Shown piece after piece: positions 11,965-24,100 of a stretch of 64,000 nt of DNA. The DNA is from Mycteria americana (lineage: Eukaryota > Chordata > Aves > Ciconiiformes > Ciconiidae), in contig NC_134369.1 in assembly GCF_035582795.1 (NCBI RefSeq), forward strand, positions 56,296,001 through 56,360,000, given 5' to 3'. The notes under the pieces are model-generated. The model did not search any database and had not been told where the DNA came from. It worked only from the letters and a program-made list of their open reading frames with translations. Numbering within the stretch: the first letter of the stretch is position 1; each line of letters opens with the position of its first letter. Position numbers and translations under genes: made by a program.

Positions 11965-13704
11965 CCCCCATATTTCTGCTTGTTTTAAAGAAAGCCTTTG
12001 AGTGCTCAGGCAGGCAATTTAAAAGATTGTGTTCTGGGTTATGTTGAATGAGTTCTTTACCTTCAGTAGAGAAGAGAAAGTTTCCATCACATGCAATGTC
12101 TTCAGGTCATATTCAAAGAGAAACCAGCTCAGCTGACCAGCTTACCACAGGTACATAAAAAGTCTTTTTCTGAAAGCAAGGAATCAAAGATCTGCCACAT
12201 GTGATCCTAAATGCATGCAGAGTGAGACTACATGGAAGAGCTGAAAATTCACTACAAGATCATTTTAGAGCTTTGGCTGGCCCCCAAAAATATGACATGA
12301 TTTGATCAGCTCTGCCTAGTCTTTCTGGTAGAAGAGGGTGAATTATTCAGCTCTTCCTTCCAGTGCACTTGAAACCCTTCTTTATTTGGTTTTGCCTCAA
12401 GATCAGGACCCAGTAGCGGTTTGCACAGACTTTATCTTTGTGAACCCTTTACTCAATTAACATTGCTTTGGAGACCTTGTCAGTAAGAAGGCACATCTCT
12501 CGGACATAGCGGGTTCAGCATCAGATCCATGCATGCAGACACACAGGTAGGCTGCTGCACAGTTTGCACGGTCCCTGGAAGAAGCATGGCCAGAACTGGG
12601 TGGCTCTTGCCAGAACAATTCACTCAGCTCTTAAAACCTGTTTTTCCTGACAGAGGTACCTTGACCACTTCCCATTACATGGCTAGCACACATCTCTGAC
12701 TTGATAAGAGAGAAAGACCGCATCTGGAAGTGGCTGGCTGCTGCTAGAACAATTCTTCTGGTCAACAGCCTGTTCCCTGTGTTCCCAGCTTTCCTTTGGA
12801 AAAACAGTCCACTAAGATCAAAAATCTAAGAACAAGAGGATACCACCCTAAAGAAAGGAGTCTGAGTTGATCAAAGTATTTTCCACTAGTGTTTAGAGTG
12901 ATGTTGACACTTTGGTAGCTTAAACTCCAAATACCTCAAGCACAGCCTCTAAGAGCTACATAAACAGAAACCATATACCCATTTTCCCTTCATGTGAAAT
13001 AAGTGAGTTAACAGTAATCTTGGGGGAAAATAAGAGCTTTAAGCTAATCAGGTGATCATTCCAGTTTTTCCTGGAAATCTCTATTTCTTTTCAGCTGCTC
13101 TTATGACCACTAGCCTTTTAGTTTTCAGAATCAAGTCACAATTCCTTTTCCCACATGGTGCTTGCATATTGCCTGTCAGGGTAATATTTAGATGCTGATT
13201 TCCACAAAATATGTGACTCACAATAGCCCTCCTCACAGGAAACTAATGTCTGCAGTTCTCTGTCAGCAATGTTCTGCCTACATGTTGTGCTGGCTGCTAC
13301 GCAAACTGAAGCACCTAAACCCATGATTAAGCCCCTGCAGAATTAGTCTGATTTTCTTTTTGCACTTGTATGGTAGAAAGAAAAAGTCTTTATCACTGTA
13401 AACTCTGATAAGCTACATTCTGAAAGAGATTATGGTCTCTGTTGCAAAAGAATTCTTTACGAAGTCTACTGGTAACCATTTTATGAATCAGCTTAATTTG
13501 ATTAGAACTTGTAGTAAAATAGTTTAGTATAGCTACTGAAGACATATAAGTCACTTTTATTGTAAAAACAAGAATTTGTAATTATGTTAACTCAGAATGG
13601 TCTTAAACATTAAATAAAGGTATTTAAAAGTTATTTTAAATAAAGTTCACTCTACTGTTTGCAGATTTGTCTTTCTCAGCAGCAGAGAGATGGCACCATT
13701 TACT

Positions 13705-13724
13705 GGGGGGGGAGGGGGGGGGGG
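13705..13724 (+). repeat. G-run, possible G-quadruplex
   Basis: Eight G, one A, then eleven G. It lies in LGMN intron 1, where the LGMN transcript carries the C-rich complement. Confidence 0.85.
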
Positions 13725-13977
13725 ATAAAATCATTCCTTATGCTTCCTAGGATGGTGACAAATCTAATACACTTGGTTTACGGGATTTTTTTTTTCTACA
13801 CGCTTCAGAAAGCTGAGATTCAAATTTGGCAGATCTTAAGGCTTAAAACTGCTTCTGTTATTTACTTTCATATCTGTCTACAAATATACAAAGCCTCTGC
13901 AATCACATTCTGATGGTAGAAAAAACAGCTACTGCAACACTCCATGAATAACTTTAATTTATTACATTGCATGATTC

Positions 13978-13989
13978 GGGGGGGGGGGG
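13978..13989 (+). repeat. Poly(G) run
   Basis: Twelve consecutive G in LGMN intron 1. Confidence 0.85.
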
Positions 13990-15082
13990 TGTTGAGGGTA
14001 GAGGAATAGATCAGACAAGGGTAAGCATTTCTGCTCAACAAACATGGAAATGTTTGGAGCATGGACAGAATGAACATGTGGAGAAGTGATTATGCAGAAA
14101 GTCTGAGATTCCTGCACTCCACATGTCTTTTACTATGGTTTATCTTAGCGTTTCAGATCTTCACTGCAATCTTTGTTTTAAGCCCCAAATATAGACACCC
14201 GGCATAGTGCTGTCCCATCCTAATTAGGAACTAGTGGTGCTACTACCTCCGAGCAGACCTTCATGTTACGGCAAGGTTGTCTACCAGCTATAAACAACTA
14301 GCCACAGTGCAGTACCTTTCGGGCACCATCAGCTCTTTGCAGAAAACCCAGAAATTCTTACTCCATCGTTTTCCCCCATTAAAAGTGTATTACCAGGGAC
14401 TAAATCTGGGCTGCTGCTATTGCGTCCCCCGAGACCTCCCTCTTCTCTCCTGTGCCAGCCCTGAGCAATGCCCCTCTGAACGGGCCGCTGTGAGTCCCCT
14501 CCCCGATGAAGCCCTTCAGAAGGGCGAGCTCAAACACAGCTCCCGGGCCAGAAGGGCCTGTGACAGGGGGGACAACTGTGCCCAAACCCCCTTCATTAAA
14601 GGCATCACCGACGAAGCAGCTCGGCGCTCTGCAGCAATGCCCACAAGGCACGGGCGAACGGCGGGCTGACCGACCCCTCTCCCGCGTCGCAAGGCGGAGG
14701 GGGGTATCTGCAAATCGACCGAACCGTCGCCCCGCGTCCGCCCCAGCGCTGACTAACGCTCGGGCCCCCAGCAGCCCCCGCCAGCCGGGGGACGACGGGG
14801 CGCCGGGACGAGTGGCGGGGGCTCCGCAGCGCTCGGAGCCGGTGAGGGAAACCGGCGCCTCTCGGCCGCTCCCCTGGAGCCGGCGGGGCCCCTCGTCCCT
14901 ACCCCGGGCAGCTCTGTCGCCGGGGAGCGGAGCGGGCCGGCACCCCCGCACGGCTCCCCTCACTCAGGCGTACCCCTACCTCCTCCCCGCCACTAGCCAG
15001 CAGCCGGCTGCGATAGAACCCTCTCCGGATAACGCCGTCCCGCGGCTCCCCCGGCGCCCAGCGCAGCCCGGCCGGCCCTTAC

Positions 15083-15130
15083 CGCGCTGCCTGCGGAGGT
15101 GTCGCCGCCGCGGCCGCTGTGATTGCGGCA
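15083..15130 (-). other. LGMN: Predicted LGMN non-coding exon 1 (3' part)
   Basis: On the minus strand the sequence gcagcgcg is followed by GTAAGG (plus-strand ac at 15081-15082), a near-consensus donor about 100 bp inside the CCAAT box. This makes it the best end of a 5' UTR exon spliced to the signal-peptide exon at 7876. The 5' end given is a guess from the distance to the CCAAT box. A second usable donor, gaggag then GTAGGG, lies at about 14,979 on the minus strand. Confidence 0.5.
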
Positions 15131-15185
15131 GGCGCCGCGCGGAGCCAAGCGACCGCGGGCCGCGGCGGGCGGAGACTGGCCCCGG

Positions 15186-15190
15186 CCAAT
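15186..15190 (+). promoter_or_regulatory. CCAAT box (NF-Y type), inverted relative to LGMN
   Basis: Plus-strand ggCCAATcgc inside the CpG island reads gcgATTGGcc in the LGMN direction. NF-Y sites work in either orientation and usually lie 60-100 bp from the start site, which fits an LGMN start near 15,100-15,130. Confidence 0.5.
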
Positions 15191-15283
15191 CGCGGCCGGA
15201 CACCCGCCCGGCCGCACTACGCGCCCCAGCAAGCACGGCGCGCCCCCGCGCTCCAAGGGCCGCGGGCCTTGCGCGCAAAGCGC

Positions 15284-15299
15284 GCTGGGAGTTGTAGTC
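15284..15299 (-). promoter_or_regulatory. ZNF143/THAP11-type promoter motif
   Basis: The minus strand reads gACTACAACTCCCAGCg, matching the well-known ACTACAACTCCCAGCA-type core-promoter motif bound by ZNF143 and THAP11. It lies about 100-110 bp upstream of the CCAAT box in the LGMN direction. Such motifs often mark bidirectional promoters. Confidence 0.75.
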
Positions 15300-15518
15300 C
15301 GCCGGCTGCCCGGCGAGTCGCGAGGCCCCGCCCCGGGTGCAGCTGGGGAGCGTGCCTCGCGTGGCGTGGGCACCCCGGCTGGTGCGGGTTAGAGGCCGCC
15401 GGGAGCTCCCGGGCCGTGCCCGCCCGTGGTGCGTTGGGCACGTTGTGCCTCGGGCACGAACAGGCCGGTGCCGGCTCAGCTTTCCCGTTGGAACTGTCCT
15501 CCTGCTGTTTCCCGGCAG

Positions 15519-15716
15519 GATGGAGGCCGGAGGCCCAGAACGGGAAGGTGGAGGAATGTGTCAAAGGGTAGTTCATGAAATGACGGAAGAAAACCAGTGC
15601 CCCCACATCGTCCTTGTGTATTTCAGCAACGATGGCCAGCGGAGTCCTGGCTTCTTACTGCAGGCTGTGCCAGCCCTTGCTCATGGCCTGCTCCCTGCTG
15701 TGCAGGAGTGGCTCAG
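15519..15716 (+). other. Candidate divergent exon from the LGMN promoter (hypothetical)
   Basis: On the plus strand, just outside the CpG island core, a pyrimidine-rich tract ends ctgtttcccggcag and is followed by 198 bases ending gctcag then GTACGG, a good donor. An ATG at 15520 (context caggATGG) opens a frame that stays open for 65 codons to the donor (start MEAGGPEREGGG, end VQEWLR). The frame is also open upstream for about 60 codons. I do not recognise the peptide. It could be a non-coding divergent transcript, or chance. Confidence 0.25.
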
Positions 15717-16930
15717 GTACGGTACTGAAATCTGCACGTATCAGTAGAGAGAGGTGTTGGGGGGGATTGGTCACGTACTGCAAAAAAGCCTGGTAAACAC
15801 TGCTGTAAAGTCTTCTCCATTTTTAATGAAAGAGAAGCAAAGATTCTTTTTGAAAAGTACAGCCGCATGCTCTTTGCCTAATAAACCACACAGAAAGGAG
15901 CACACCAGCTTCCCTCTTGCACGCTGACTATCGGTTAAAAAAAACAAGTTTGCATTCGGTTACCAACCAACTATGTTTTTGAACGTCTGCAGAAAGTCAT
16001 AGTTTTGCTCTGAGTTTGCCATTTGCATTATATGGACCGTCTCAGCTTTGCTTATGATAATAAATGTAAATAGTCATTATGGGTTAATCATCAGTTCTTT
16101 TCTAGAAGTTGGAGTCCCCAGTAACCTGGCATGCCTCCTGACAGAGCCAAGCTGTTAAAATTCATGCTGGTTCAGGGATGGCCTTTTTGAACTAACAAAG
16201 ACCATCATGCTGGTTATCCAACAGGAAAAAACAAGCCCTAAACCATCCCTTCCCCTCAATTTAATTTGAGCTTAATAACCACATGGGTTATGCTTATGTT
16301 TTGAGTATTATCCTCCAGCCCTAAAAGTTATCTAGTATCAGTTAAGAGCATCGCTGACCCATCATCCAAGTCCAAAGGTGTTTTTCCTATTGTTTGTCAT
16401 AGCTAGGCTACGTGAGGTAAGTACACCTTGTGTCAGCTGTCACTTCTAGAAAAACTAATAATATCATGGCCAAATAACCTGTCTAGAAATTCTACATTCA
16501 TTAAACATCAGCAGGATGTTCCTCATTGTGAAAAATAATAGATGGGAAGACCCCTACAGGAATCCTGCATGTCAGTTAAATTTATCAGACAGGTACTGAA
16601 GACACTCAAGTAATATTCAGATTTTTACTACTGAATGCAATTATTGCTTTGATGTTGTTAGAAAGTTAGCAAGCCTTCCTGAATCGGGTGTGAATTTTGT
16701 ATAAAGGAAAGATATGAATGGTGTTGCTGGGTATGTGGGCTGAAGTAAGCAGAGAGATTGCTAAGATACAGTTGTGGGTAGTCTCAAACAGAAGTGACTG
16801 CATCTCCTGCAGCAGGAATTGAGCATGATCCTTGCGGCCACTGATACCATGGAAGAGAAGAAATGAAAGAAATAATGTTTTGTCAATCACACAAACACAT
16901 ATTTAATGGCTGTGTAAACAAACATACATA
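15717..16930. other. Intergenic, nothing recognised
   Basis: AT-rich sequence between the LGMN CpG island and the CR1 copy. No exon-like open frame with family similarity, RNA gene or repeat was recognised. Confidence 0.6.
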
Positions 16931-18157
16931 TCACAGAATGGTATAGGTTGGAAAAGACCTTTAAGATCATCGAGTCCAACCGTAAACCTAACACTACCAA
17001 GACCACCACTATACCATGTCCCTAAGCACCTCATCCAAACGTCTTTTAAATACTTCCAGGGATGGCGACTCAACCACTTCCCTGGGCAGCCTGTTCCAAT
17101 GCTTGATAACCCTTTCAGTGAAACAAAATTTCCTAATGTTGAGTCTAAACCTCCCCTGGCACAACTTGAGGCCATTCCCTCTTGTCCTATCACTTGTTAC
17201 CTGGGAGAAGAGACCAACCCCCACCTCTCTACAACCTCCTTTCAGGTAGTTGTAGAGAGCAATAAGGTCTCCCCTCAGCCTCCTTTTCTCCAGGCTGAAC
17301 AACCCCAGTTCCCTCAGCCGCTTCTCATCAGACTTGTGCTCCAGACCCTTCACCAGCTTCGTTGCCCTTCTCTGGACACGCTCCAGCCCCTCAATGTCTC
17401 TCTTGTAGCGAGGGGCCCAAAACTGAACACAGTATTCGAGGTGCGGCCTCACCAGTGCCGAGTACAGGGGCACGATCACTTCCCTAGTCCTGCTGGCCAC
17501 ACTATTCCTGATACGAGCCAGGATGCCATTGGCTTTCTTGGCCACCTGGGCACACTGCTGGCTCATATTCAGGCAGCTGTCAACCAACACCCCCAGGTCC
17601 TTTTCTGCCAGGCAGCTTTCCAGCCACTCTTCCCCAAGCCTGTAGCGTTGCATGGGGTTGCTGTGGCCCAGGTGCAGGACCTGGCACTTGGCCTTGTTAA
17701 ACCTCATACAATTGACCTCGGCCCATCGATCCAGCCTGTCCAGGTCCCTCTGCAGAGCCTTCCTACCCTCAAGCAGATCAACACTCCCGCACAACTTGGT
17801 GTTGTCCACAAACTTACTGAGGGTGCACTCGATCCCCTCATCCAGATCATTGATAAAGATATTAAACAGGACTGGCCCCAACACAGAGCCCTGGGGAACA
17901 CCACTTGTGACCGGCTGCCAACTGGATTTAACTCCATTCACCACCACTCTTTGGGCCCGGCCATCCAGCCAGTTCTTTACCCAGCGAAGAGTACACCCGT
18001 CCAAGCCATGAGCAGCCAGTTTCTCCAGGAGAATGCTGTGGGAAACCGTGTCAAAGGTGCTACTGAAGTCTAGGTAGACAACATCCACAGCCTTCCCCTC
18101 ATCCATTAGGCAGGTCGCCTTGTCATAGAAGGAGATCAGGTTGGTCAAGCAGGACAA
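16931..18157 (-). mobile_element. CR1 LINE, 5'-truncated, with open reverse-transcriptase frame (copy 1)
   Basis: On the minus strand this is the 3' part of a chicken-repeat-1 (CR1) non-LTR retrotransposon: the C-terminal reverse transcriptase region of ORF2 plus the short 3' UTR. The frame is open to its stop near 17,009 and reads through [17 protein letters not shown], the palm motif [16 protein letters not shown], then DLDEGIEC and a long C-terminal domain ending LDEVLRDMV. The catalytic FADD box reads FVDN, so this copy should be inactive. The 3' end carries the usual CR1 tail (aaagacctttaagatcatcgagt-like on the other strand, cattctgtga end). Similarity starts at about 18,157. The 5' 40 or so codons of the continuous frame to 18,283 are unrelated flanking sequence. 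It is about 94% identical in protein to copy 2 by manual comparison. Confidence 0.96.
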
Positions 18158-21100
18158 AAATATAATGTTTTTTAAAAGAGAAAAGCACGTAAGTAGGTAA
18201 AAACATGATGCATTTATGAAACGTTTTGCTCCTTGCTCTGACAGCACTAAAAAGCAAAAGTAGCCATCACCCATATGTCTCATAACAAAACTTTGACTCT
18301 CTCAATGCAGTTCTACCAACCCACCAAAGCCACATGCTACAAATGAGAACTAAGATGCTAGCAAACTCTGAAAGTGTTGACCAAATGAGAACAAAAAAAA
18401 ACCCCAAATGTGAAACATAAAAACTGCAGAGAAGGTGGGTTCTTTCTTAATAGTGAGATTTTACCGACCAAGAATGGAAAGTCCTACAGACCGCAAGGCT
18501 GCTATACAGTAAGAGTGGGTAGTTTAGCTCTGATTGTGTTTTGCTAAGAGTGCTCTCAGAGGAACCTCACTCTTACCTCCAACATTGCTGACGCTGGGCT
18601 GGCTTAAAGTGCTGGCATGGTAGTAGTAGTTCTGGTAAAGCACAGGTTTCCCCAAAAGAGGTTTTACAGATTTCTGGCAGAACTCTGCAGATGTTTTAAC
18701 ACCAGTATTTACGGTACCATGCCGCTAACCTTACAGCTGACGGAATTTAGACTGAAAAGTCATTGGTTTTGCTTTTAATCTGCCAGGAAAGGTATTTATA
18801 AAAATGTACAGGAAGCCATTCTGGACTTCACATACATTTCTCCTTTAACAGCATCTGAATAGATCAAGATTTTTTTTTTTTAATGAGTCAAGGACATTTT
18901 TAGCTGGGAGAAAATGGACTGGAATAATGAATCAAGCTCACTTAGGGCATGTACCAGGGAGCAAGATGCAGAGGTTATACACTGGTATAGTAAGAAAGTG
19001 AATGCAAATCATGTGACTATTAGATTGAAAACCAGCTAATGAACCATAACACTTCCATAAGACTTTATCAGTTCTGCGGGGAATTTTTTTAAAGAATGTT
19101 TCCACTTCTTGGAAAAATTGTCACCAAACGTTATTGAACATTTTCAAAGGGAAAGATAGAATGAATCCATAAACATGTCCCATGTGGATGAATCTGGAAA
19201 AAAAAAGAGAAAAAATGATTTTATTCATTAAAAGAAGATTTTTATATTATTTGATTCAGTAGCAATGTTTAAGAATGCAGGGGGCCAAGACCACACTAGC
19301 TGTCTTGGATCCAGAGCTGATTAATATACTGTTATTGTGATGCTTATTGATGCCCCAGATGCTTATTCAGCCATTCAACTACAGGTTTGCTCATGCAGTT
19401 GCTTGTTTCAGGACATTTTAGGCTTTAAAGAGCTTTGCCATATAAATCCCTTTGTATGTTTGCATAGTATTTACCAAGATGATGCCTTGAGTAGGGGAGA
19501 TAAAAGGCAATCTCTGCTTTTCCATCTCCTCTTTTGTGCTTAAAAGGATTTTCCTGAGCTGCTCCGTACCCAGGCAGCATGGTCAGCTGCCCCCAGCCCC
19601 AACATGGCAACAAATGCTTCTACAAAATCATCAAGTTCTATTAAATGCTGGATTCTTAATCCAAATTTAAATGATTGCTTAACATTAATCCTAGATTGCA
19701 GCTATTCGTGTAATTTTAAGCTTCCCTGATCTATTTTAAACACTTTAAAGAATGCTAATCTTTGTAGTTGCGCTAACTTGATAACTATTAGCAAAGAGTT
19801 AAAAACAAAATAAGAAATTCTGAAAAAAACCCAGCTAATATGTAAGGTAAAGAGTAGGAGAGATTCATAGTTAACAAAACAATGTGCTGAGCATGGTCTT
19901 TCAAAATCTTCACCAGCAATGAGATTAGGTTTGTCAGACTAGTAATGATGCCTGCCTAGTTGCCTTGTAAAGGCAAATATCAGACATGGTTATCCCACAT
20001 GTTTGAAAAGAGGGAAGATTTAGTTCTCATTTTAGCAAAATTAATAGATTAACAAGGGGGTGAGCTTAGCTATCAAATGATTCAAGGAAAAAACAATGTT
20101 CGTCTTTATTTTGGGAGGAAAATCAGAAGAGACATACATGAAGTGACCTTAATTCTGACAGAAAGAGAGTTAATGGCAGGCATATCATCATGGAGATAAA
20201 CTGAGATGAAGCGAGTCTGGGAGCCAGAGGGATTCAGAGGTTTAGTTCACTTACATCACTAGGGGAATATATACACATACATTTTGAGAGGGAGTGAGGG
20301 AAAACCTTATCGCTACAGTTTCATACATGCTTTCTTCAACTGTTCTGACAGATTTAACTACATTTGACAGTGTTCAAGATAGTGGGTTCCTATATTTTTC
20401 TTGGAAATAGGTGGGCAAGTAGAGAGGAAAGGCTTGAGACAGCACCAGAGAAAAACAGTGAACACGATGGCCCTTTTTGGAGGAAGGGAGAGGAAGGTGA
20501 GAAGAGTGAGACGAAATGATCAATTTGTTCCTTTTATATATATTTTTAGAGAGAGAAATCTATATGTATGCATCTTGATATAGAATATCTATATACTATA
20601 CATATATGTGTATATACGTTAATTTTATTCATTAGCATAAACGCTCCAATTTGGGGGAAAGATTTCCAGATCAGAGCCTCACTACATACAGAACTCCTCA
20701 GCACTTAGTGGTTCCTAGTTAAGTTTTGTGTATATCATGTCAATAAATAACTGAGTGAACTGTAGTGTAGAAAAGAACAATTAGAGGTTGCAGAAAGATC
20801 ACTTACGAGAAAAGATTGAAAGACCTGGGGCAATTTAACATAGACAAGCAAAGATCCAGGAGAGACACTCTAACATGACACATAACAGCCTGCTGCAAGA
20901 GGAAGGTAAAAATATTTTAATGTCTCCAGAAAACAGAACAAGAAATAACAGTCTTAAAATGCAACAGGTACCTGTAGATTAGAGAGTGGAAAATATTTAG
21001 TGGAAACTAAAGCACTGGCCCAGAATGGTCCTTAGCATTGAAGCCTACAAACATGGCCATACAAACACAGTTTCTTCCAAGACTAAAAGTTGTTAGATAT

Positions 21101-24100
21101 TTTGTAGCGTTCCTTTCTCCTATGAGCTTTTTGGGGAAAGACAACAATCTCCCAGGAAATGCAATATTTCTATCAGGCCAATTCTCCAGGAAGAGCTCTG
21201 CGGGGAAGGAGGAGCTGAGGTTTACTCTGTGAGACTTTGTGTCCATTCCTGTTCCAAAAAATAAATAAACAAGCAAGAGTATGAAAGCATGCCAGGAGAA
21301 GTAAGTCACTGATTTCTGCATAATTGCAAAAGGAGCATGCGCAGCACTGACACTCAATGAAAGAGTAAAGATATGACTGAAATGCACCTGGTAATTTTCT
21401 TTATGGTGGAAGCATAAATCTGATGCAAAGAATTTGAGGCATATACTTCTACCCTGATCTGTGTCAAATGCAGGGGAATAGGAACACATGTAAACACATA
21501 TGTTGAAGAAGACAGAGCTTAGAGACATCCTGATCTAGGATCTGTCTGCACATACCAGTTTTATATTTGTATCTGGGAAAGTCTGAATAAGTATGCCAGA
21601 AAGTTTAAGTGCAAGACAGTGTGGTCACTACATACACATACAGAATAGCATCAGCTTCAAACCGAGAAATGCTTCCTTGAACGTACGCTTGCACAGAGAG
21701 CTGAAAAAGGCTCATCAGAAAAGCTAAATGCACTCAGTTCAGGGTTCAATCTTTATCCTACAGAAAACATGAAAAAGACTCCCATCCTCTTGTGTATCTT
21801 TTCTGCAGATGACACCTTTCTGCCTTTGTAGCCAAGTATTAAGTGAGTTGTATGGAAAAAGCAATGGGAGTAGAATAAAGGTGTGAGGTGATGGCCTCAA
21901 ATATCCATATGATCAGGAAATTCAAGGGAAGGACAATGTGTACTAGAGAAAATAGGCAGGGAGGAGGGAAAAGGGGAAGAAGTCTAAAGGTTAAAGGACT
22001 ACAAACACGTCCTTGCAGACAGTGGCTTCCAAATAACCTGTGTGACTACGCAATGGGGAAAAATTTCCCCATTTATTATTTTTAAAATTTCCCCATTTTT
22101 ATTTTAAAAATTGTGAAATAAGGTAATGGCCAGCAGTAGGCTTAATGGTGTTATTTATTGCAAATCTAGTTCATCAGCATTTTCATACGTATAAAATATT
22201 CACTGAAAACTGTGAAAACAAATGCCAATTGTGAAGTGTATACACCCAGAATAGGATTCTCTGAACTTGACTTCTGTTGTCTTCTTTCTTAATCTCAGGC
22301 AATCATGGGAATCCTCATATCTGACTGACATACTTCCTAAACCTCACTGCATGCATCCCCTTGATAATGATGTTTTTCTTGCACACAATTAATGTCTAAA
22401 TATGTGATATGTTTGCAGTATCATTGTGGATATCTGCACTCAGATTCCAGTTGAATTACCCACTGCCACAGTCAGGAAGAGTGCTCTTTTCTTTCTCTGT
22501 TGGTTAAAATACACTTCCCTCCATATTAGATTCAGGCTTGCTCAGTCGATCTACATATGTACAGTTCCAGGATTAATCCATGTAATGCACAGTTAAGCCA
22601 GGAAATTGCCAAACTGGTTGAGTGAAGACCTTCCACCCAGCCCTCACATCACCAGCTGCCCTTGCCTTTTGTGCTGGCAGCCTGTTGAATTTTTTGTCAG
22701 GCTTGTATCTGTTACCCTCCTTTTCAAAACTTCTCATAGCCTATATGGGCCATTTCCGTGGAGAGTGGTTAGGAAGATCTCGGGCAGTTATATTGCACTG
22801 GAGTTGCTGAGTTTTCACCCACAGGAGTGAGAGTGTGTATGCAGCAGATAACAGTTTCTTAGTAAAAAACTCCTCCTAGAGACATGCTGCATGCAAACTT
22901 AGGTGCCTTCAGGATAGATAAGACCTTTTAAACTTGTCTTCCACAGTTCTACTGCCAAAAAGGGAAAACATGTATCTTTACTGAGAGAAAGAAAAAGGAG
23001 AAACATCTTCAGTATCAAATTAGTAATTGCAAGAGGAGCCAGATATAATAGAGGTGAACAGCAAAAGGGTTCAATTACTTTAAATCTTTTTATTGAGAAA
23101 TGCCTGTTTGCAAACATTTTCACACAAATGTTTTGCCTTATCAAGCTTCAATAAGTATCAAAAAAGAAAGAAGAGAAACGCCATTGGTCTTTCATTCTTT
23201 ACATCAAATTGCGTCCTTTTGGTAGAGGCAGACCTCTACCCTTTTAGAGCATTATTCTGAGTATCTTTTGTTCTTTTCAAAAAATAATGCATGAAAATGC
23301 ATAAAGAAAGGCATATGGCTGAATGCAAATAAACCCCCAAATCCTCAAATGGCATTTTACTCTCCAGAGTTTGTATTCTCAAAGTTGCTGTTTTTTAAAT
23401 GTCACTAGGCACTTTTGGTATCCTAACTTTGATAATTCTGGCAGTGTCTAGGAGGGCTGGCTTTGTTTCTCACTAAAAGAATAATATGCTAGCTCTGTCA
23501 TTTGCATGTGGGGAAAGGAAATAAGATAGTGAGGACACTGCAGGAAAAGTTTCATCATGATTTATTACAGGAAAAGAAAGAAATAGGAGTAATGAAAGAA
23601 AAGGAAAGCAATAACAACAGAAAGATTGCAAGAATGTGTGTGTCTGTGCATAATACAGTTGATTTATACTGTGGGAGAAGGAATACAAGCACAGCCTAAT
23701 TTTGTGTATTTCATTTTGATGCAAAAGTGAGGATTCAACAGTGGAGACAGAGCAACCTTTCCAGGGCATAAATGAGCAGTGGTCTAACTTCAAATACCCC
23801 AGCCATGAGTCGGCTACATGTTCTAGCCTGAGTCCATTGCATTGCACCCCTGCACCTTGTGCATACTCATGTACCCACAGTTACAGCCACTAGCTAGAGT
23901 TAAGAATTTCCATCATTTCATGTTAAAATAGAGCTCTTTTAAACTCTTTTAAACTTTGGGGGACAGAGCTCCCCAAACCTCTGTCATTTTACCCTAACAT
24001 CTTCCATGCTAGCTGTTTATGGAAGATTTGCTTTCTAATAATTTTCAGTTTATAAATCATTCAGCCATATTGAGGAAAACAAAAGGTGTGTGTTCAGGCA

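Larger units (their letters stand above)
7877..15082 (-). other. LGMN: LGMN intron 1
   Basis: This is the intron between the predicted non-coding first exon at the CpG island and the signal-peptide exon. It holds G-rich runs at 8876-8913, 13705-13724 and 13978-13989, an AT palindromic tract at 9437-9480, and a solo LTR at 11410-11964 on the opposite strand to LGMN. No convincing coding exon of another gene was seen on either strand. Confidence 0.6.
14400..15480. promoter_or_regulatory. LGMN: CpG island at LGMN 5' end
   Basis: This is an abrupt GC- and CpG-rich block in otherwise AT-rich DNA, densest between about 14,650 and 15,450. Long overlapping open frames on both strands here are a side effect of the low frequency of stop codons. 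It includes an inverted CCAAT box, a ZNF143-type motif and a strong minus-strand splice donor, so it is read as the LGMN promoter and first exon, possibly working in both directions. Confidence 0.8.

Noticed and set aside
14400..15606. Many long overlapping open frames on both strands (up to 263 codons at 14,506-15,297 plus)
   Set aside because: They lie in a CpG island where stop codons are rare. Composition is Arg/Pro/Ala/Gly-rich, frames overlap in all phases, and no domain is recognisable.
17016..18073. Plus-strand open frame of 324 codons at 17,099-18,073 and shorter ones
   Set aside because: This is the antisense shadow of the CR1 reverse-transcriptase frame on the minus strand.
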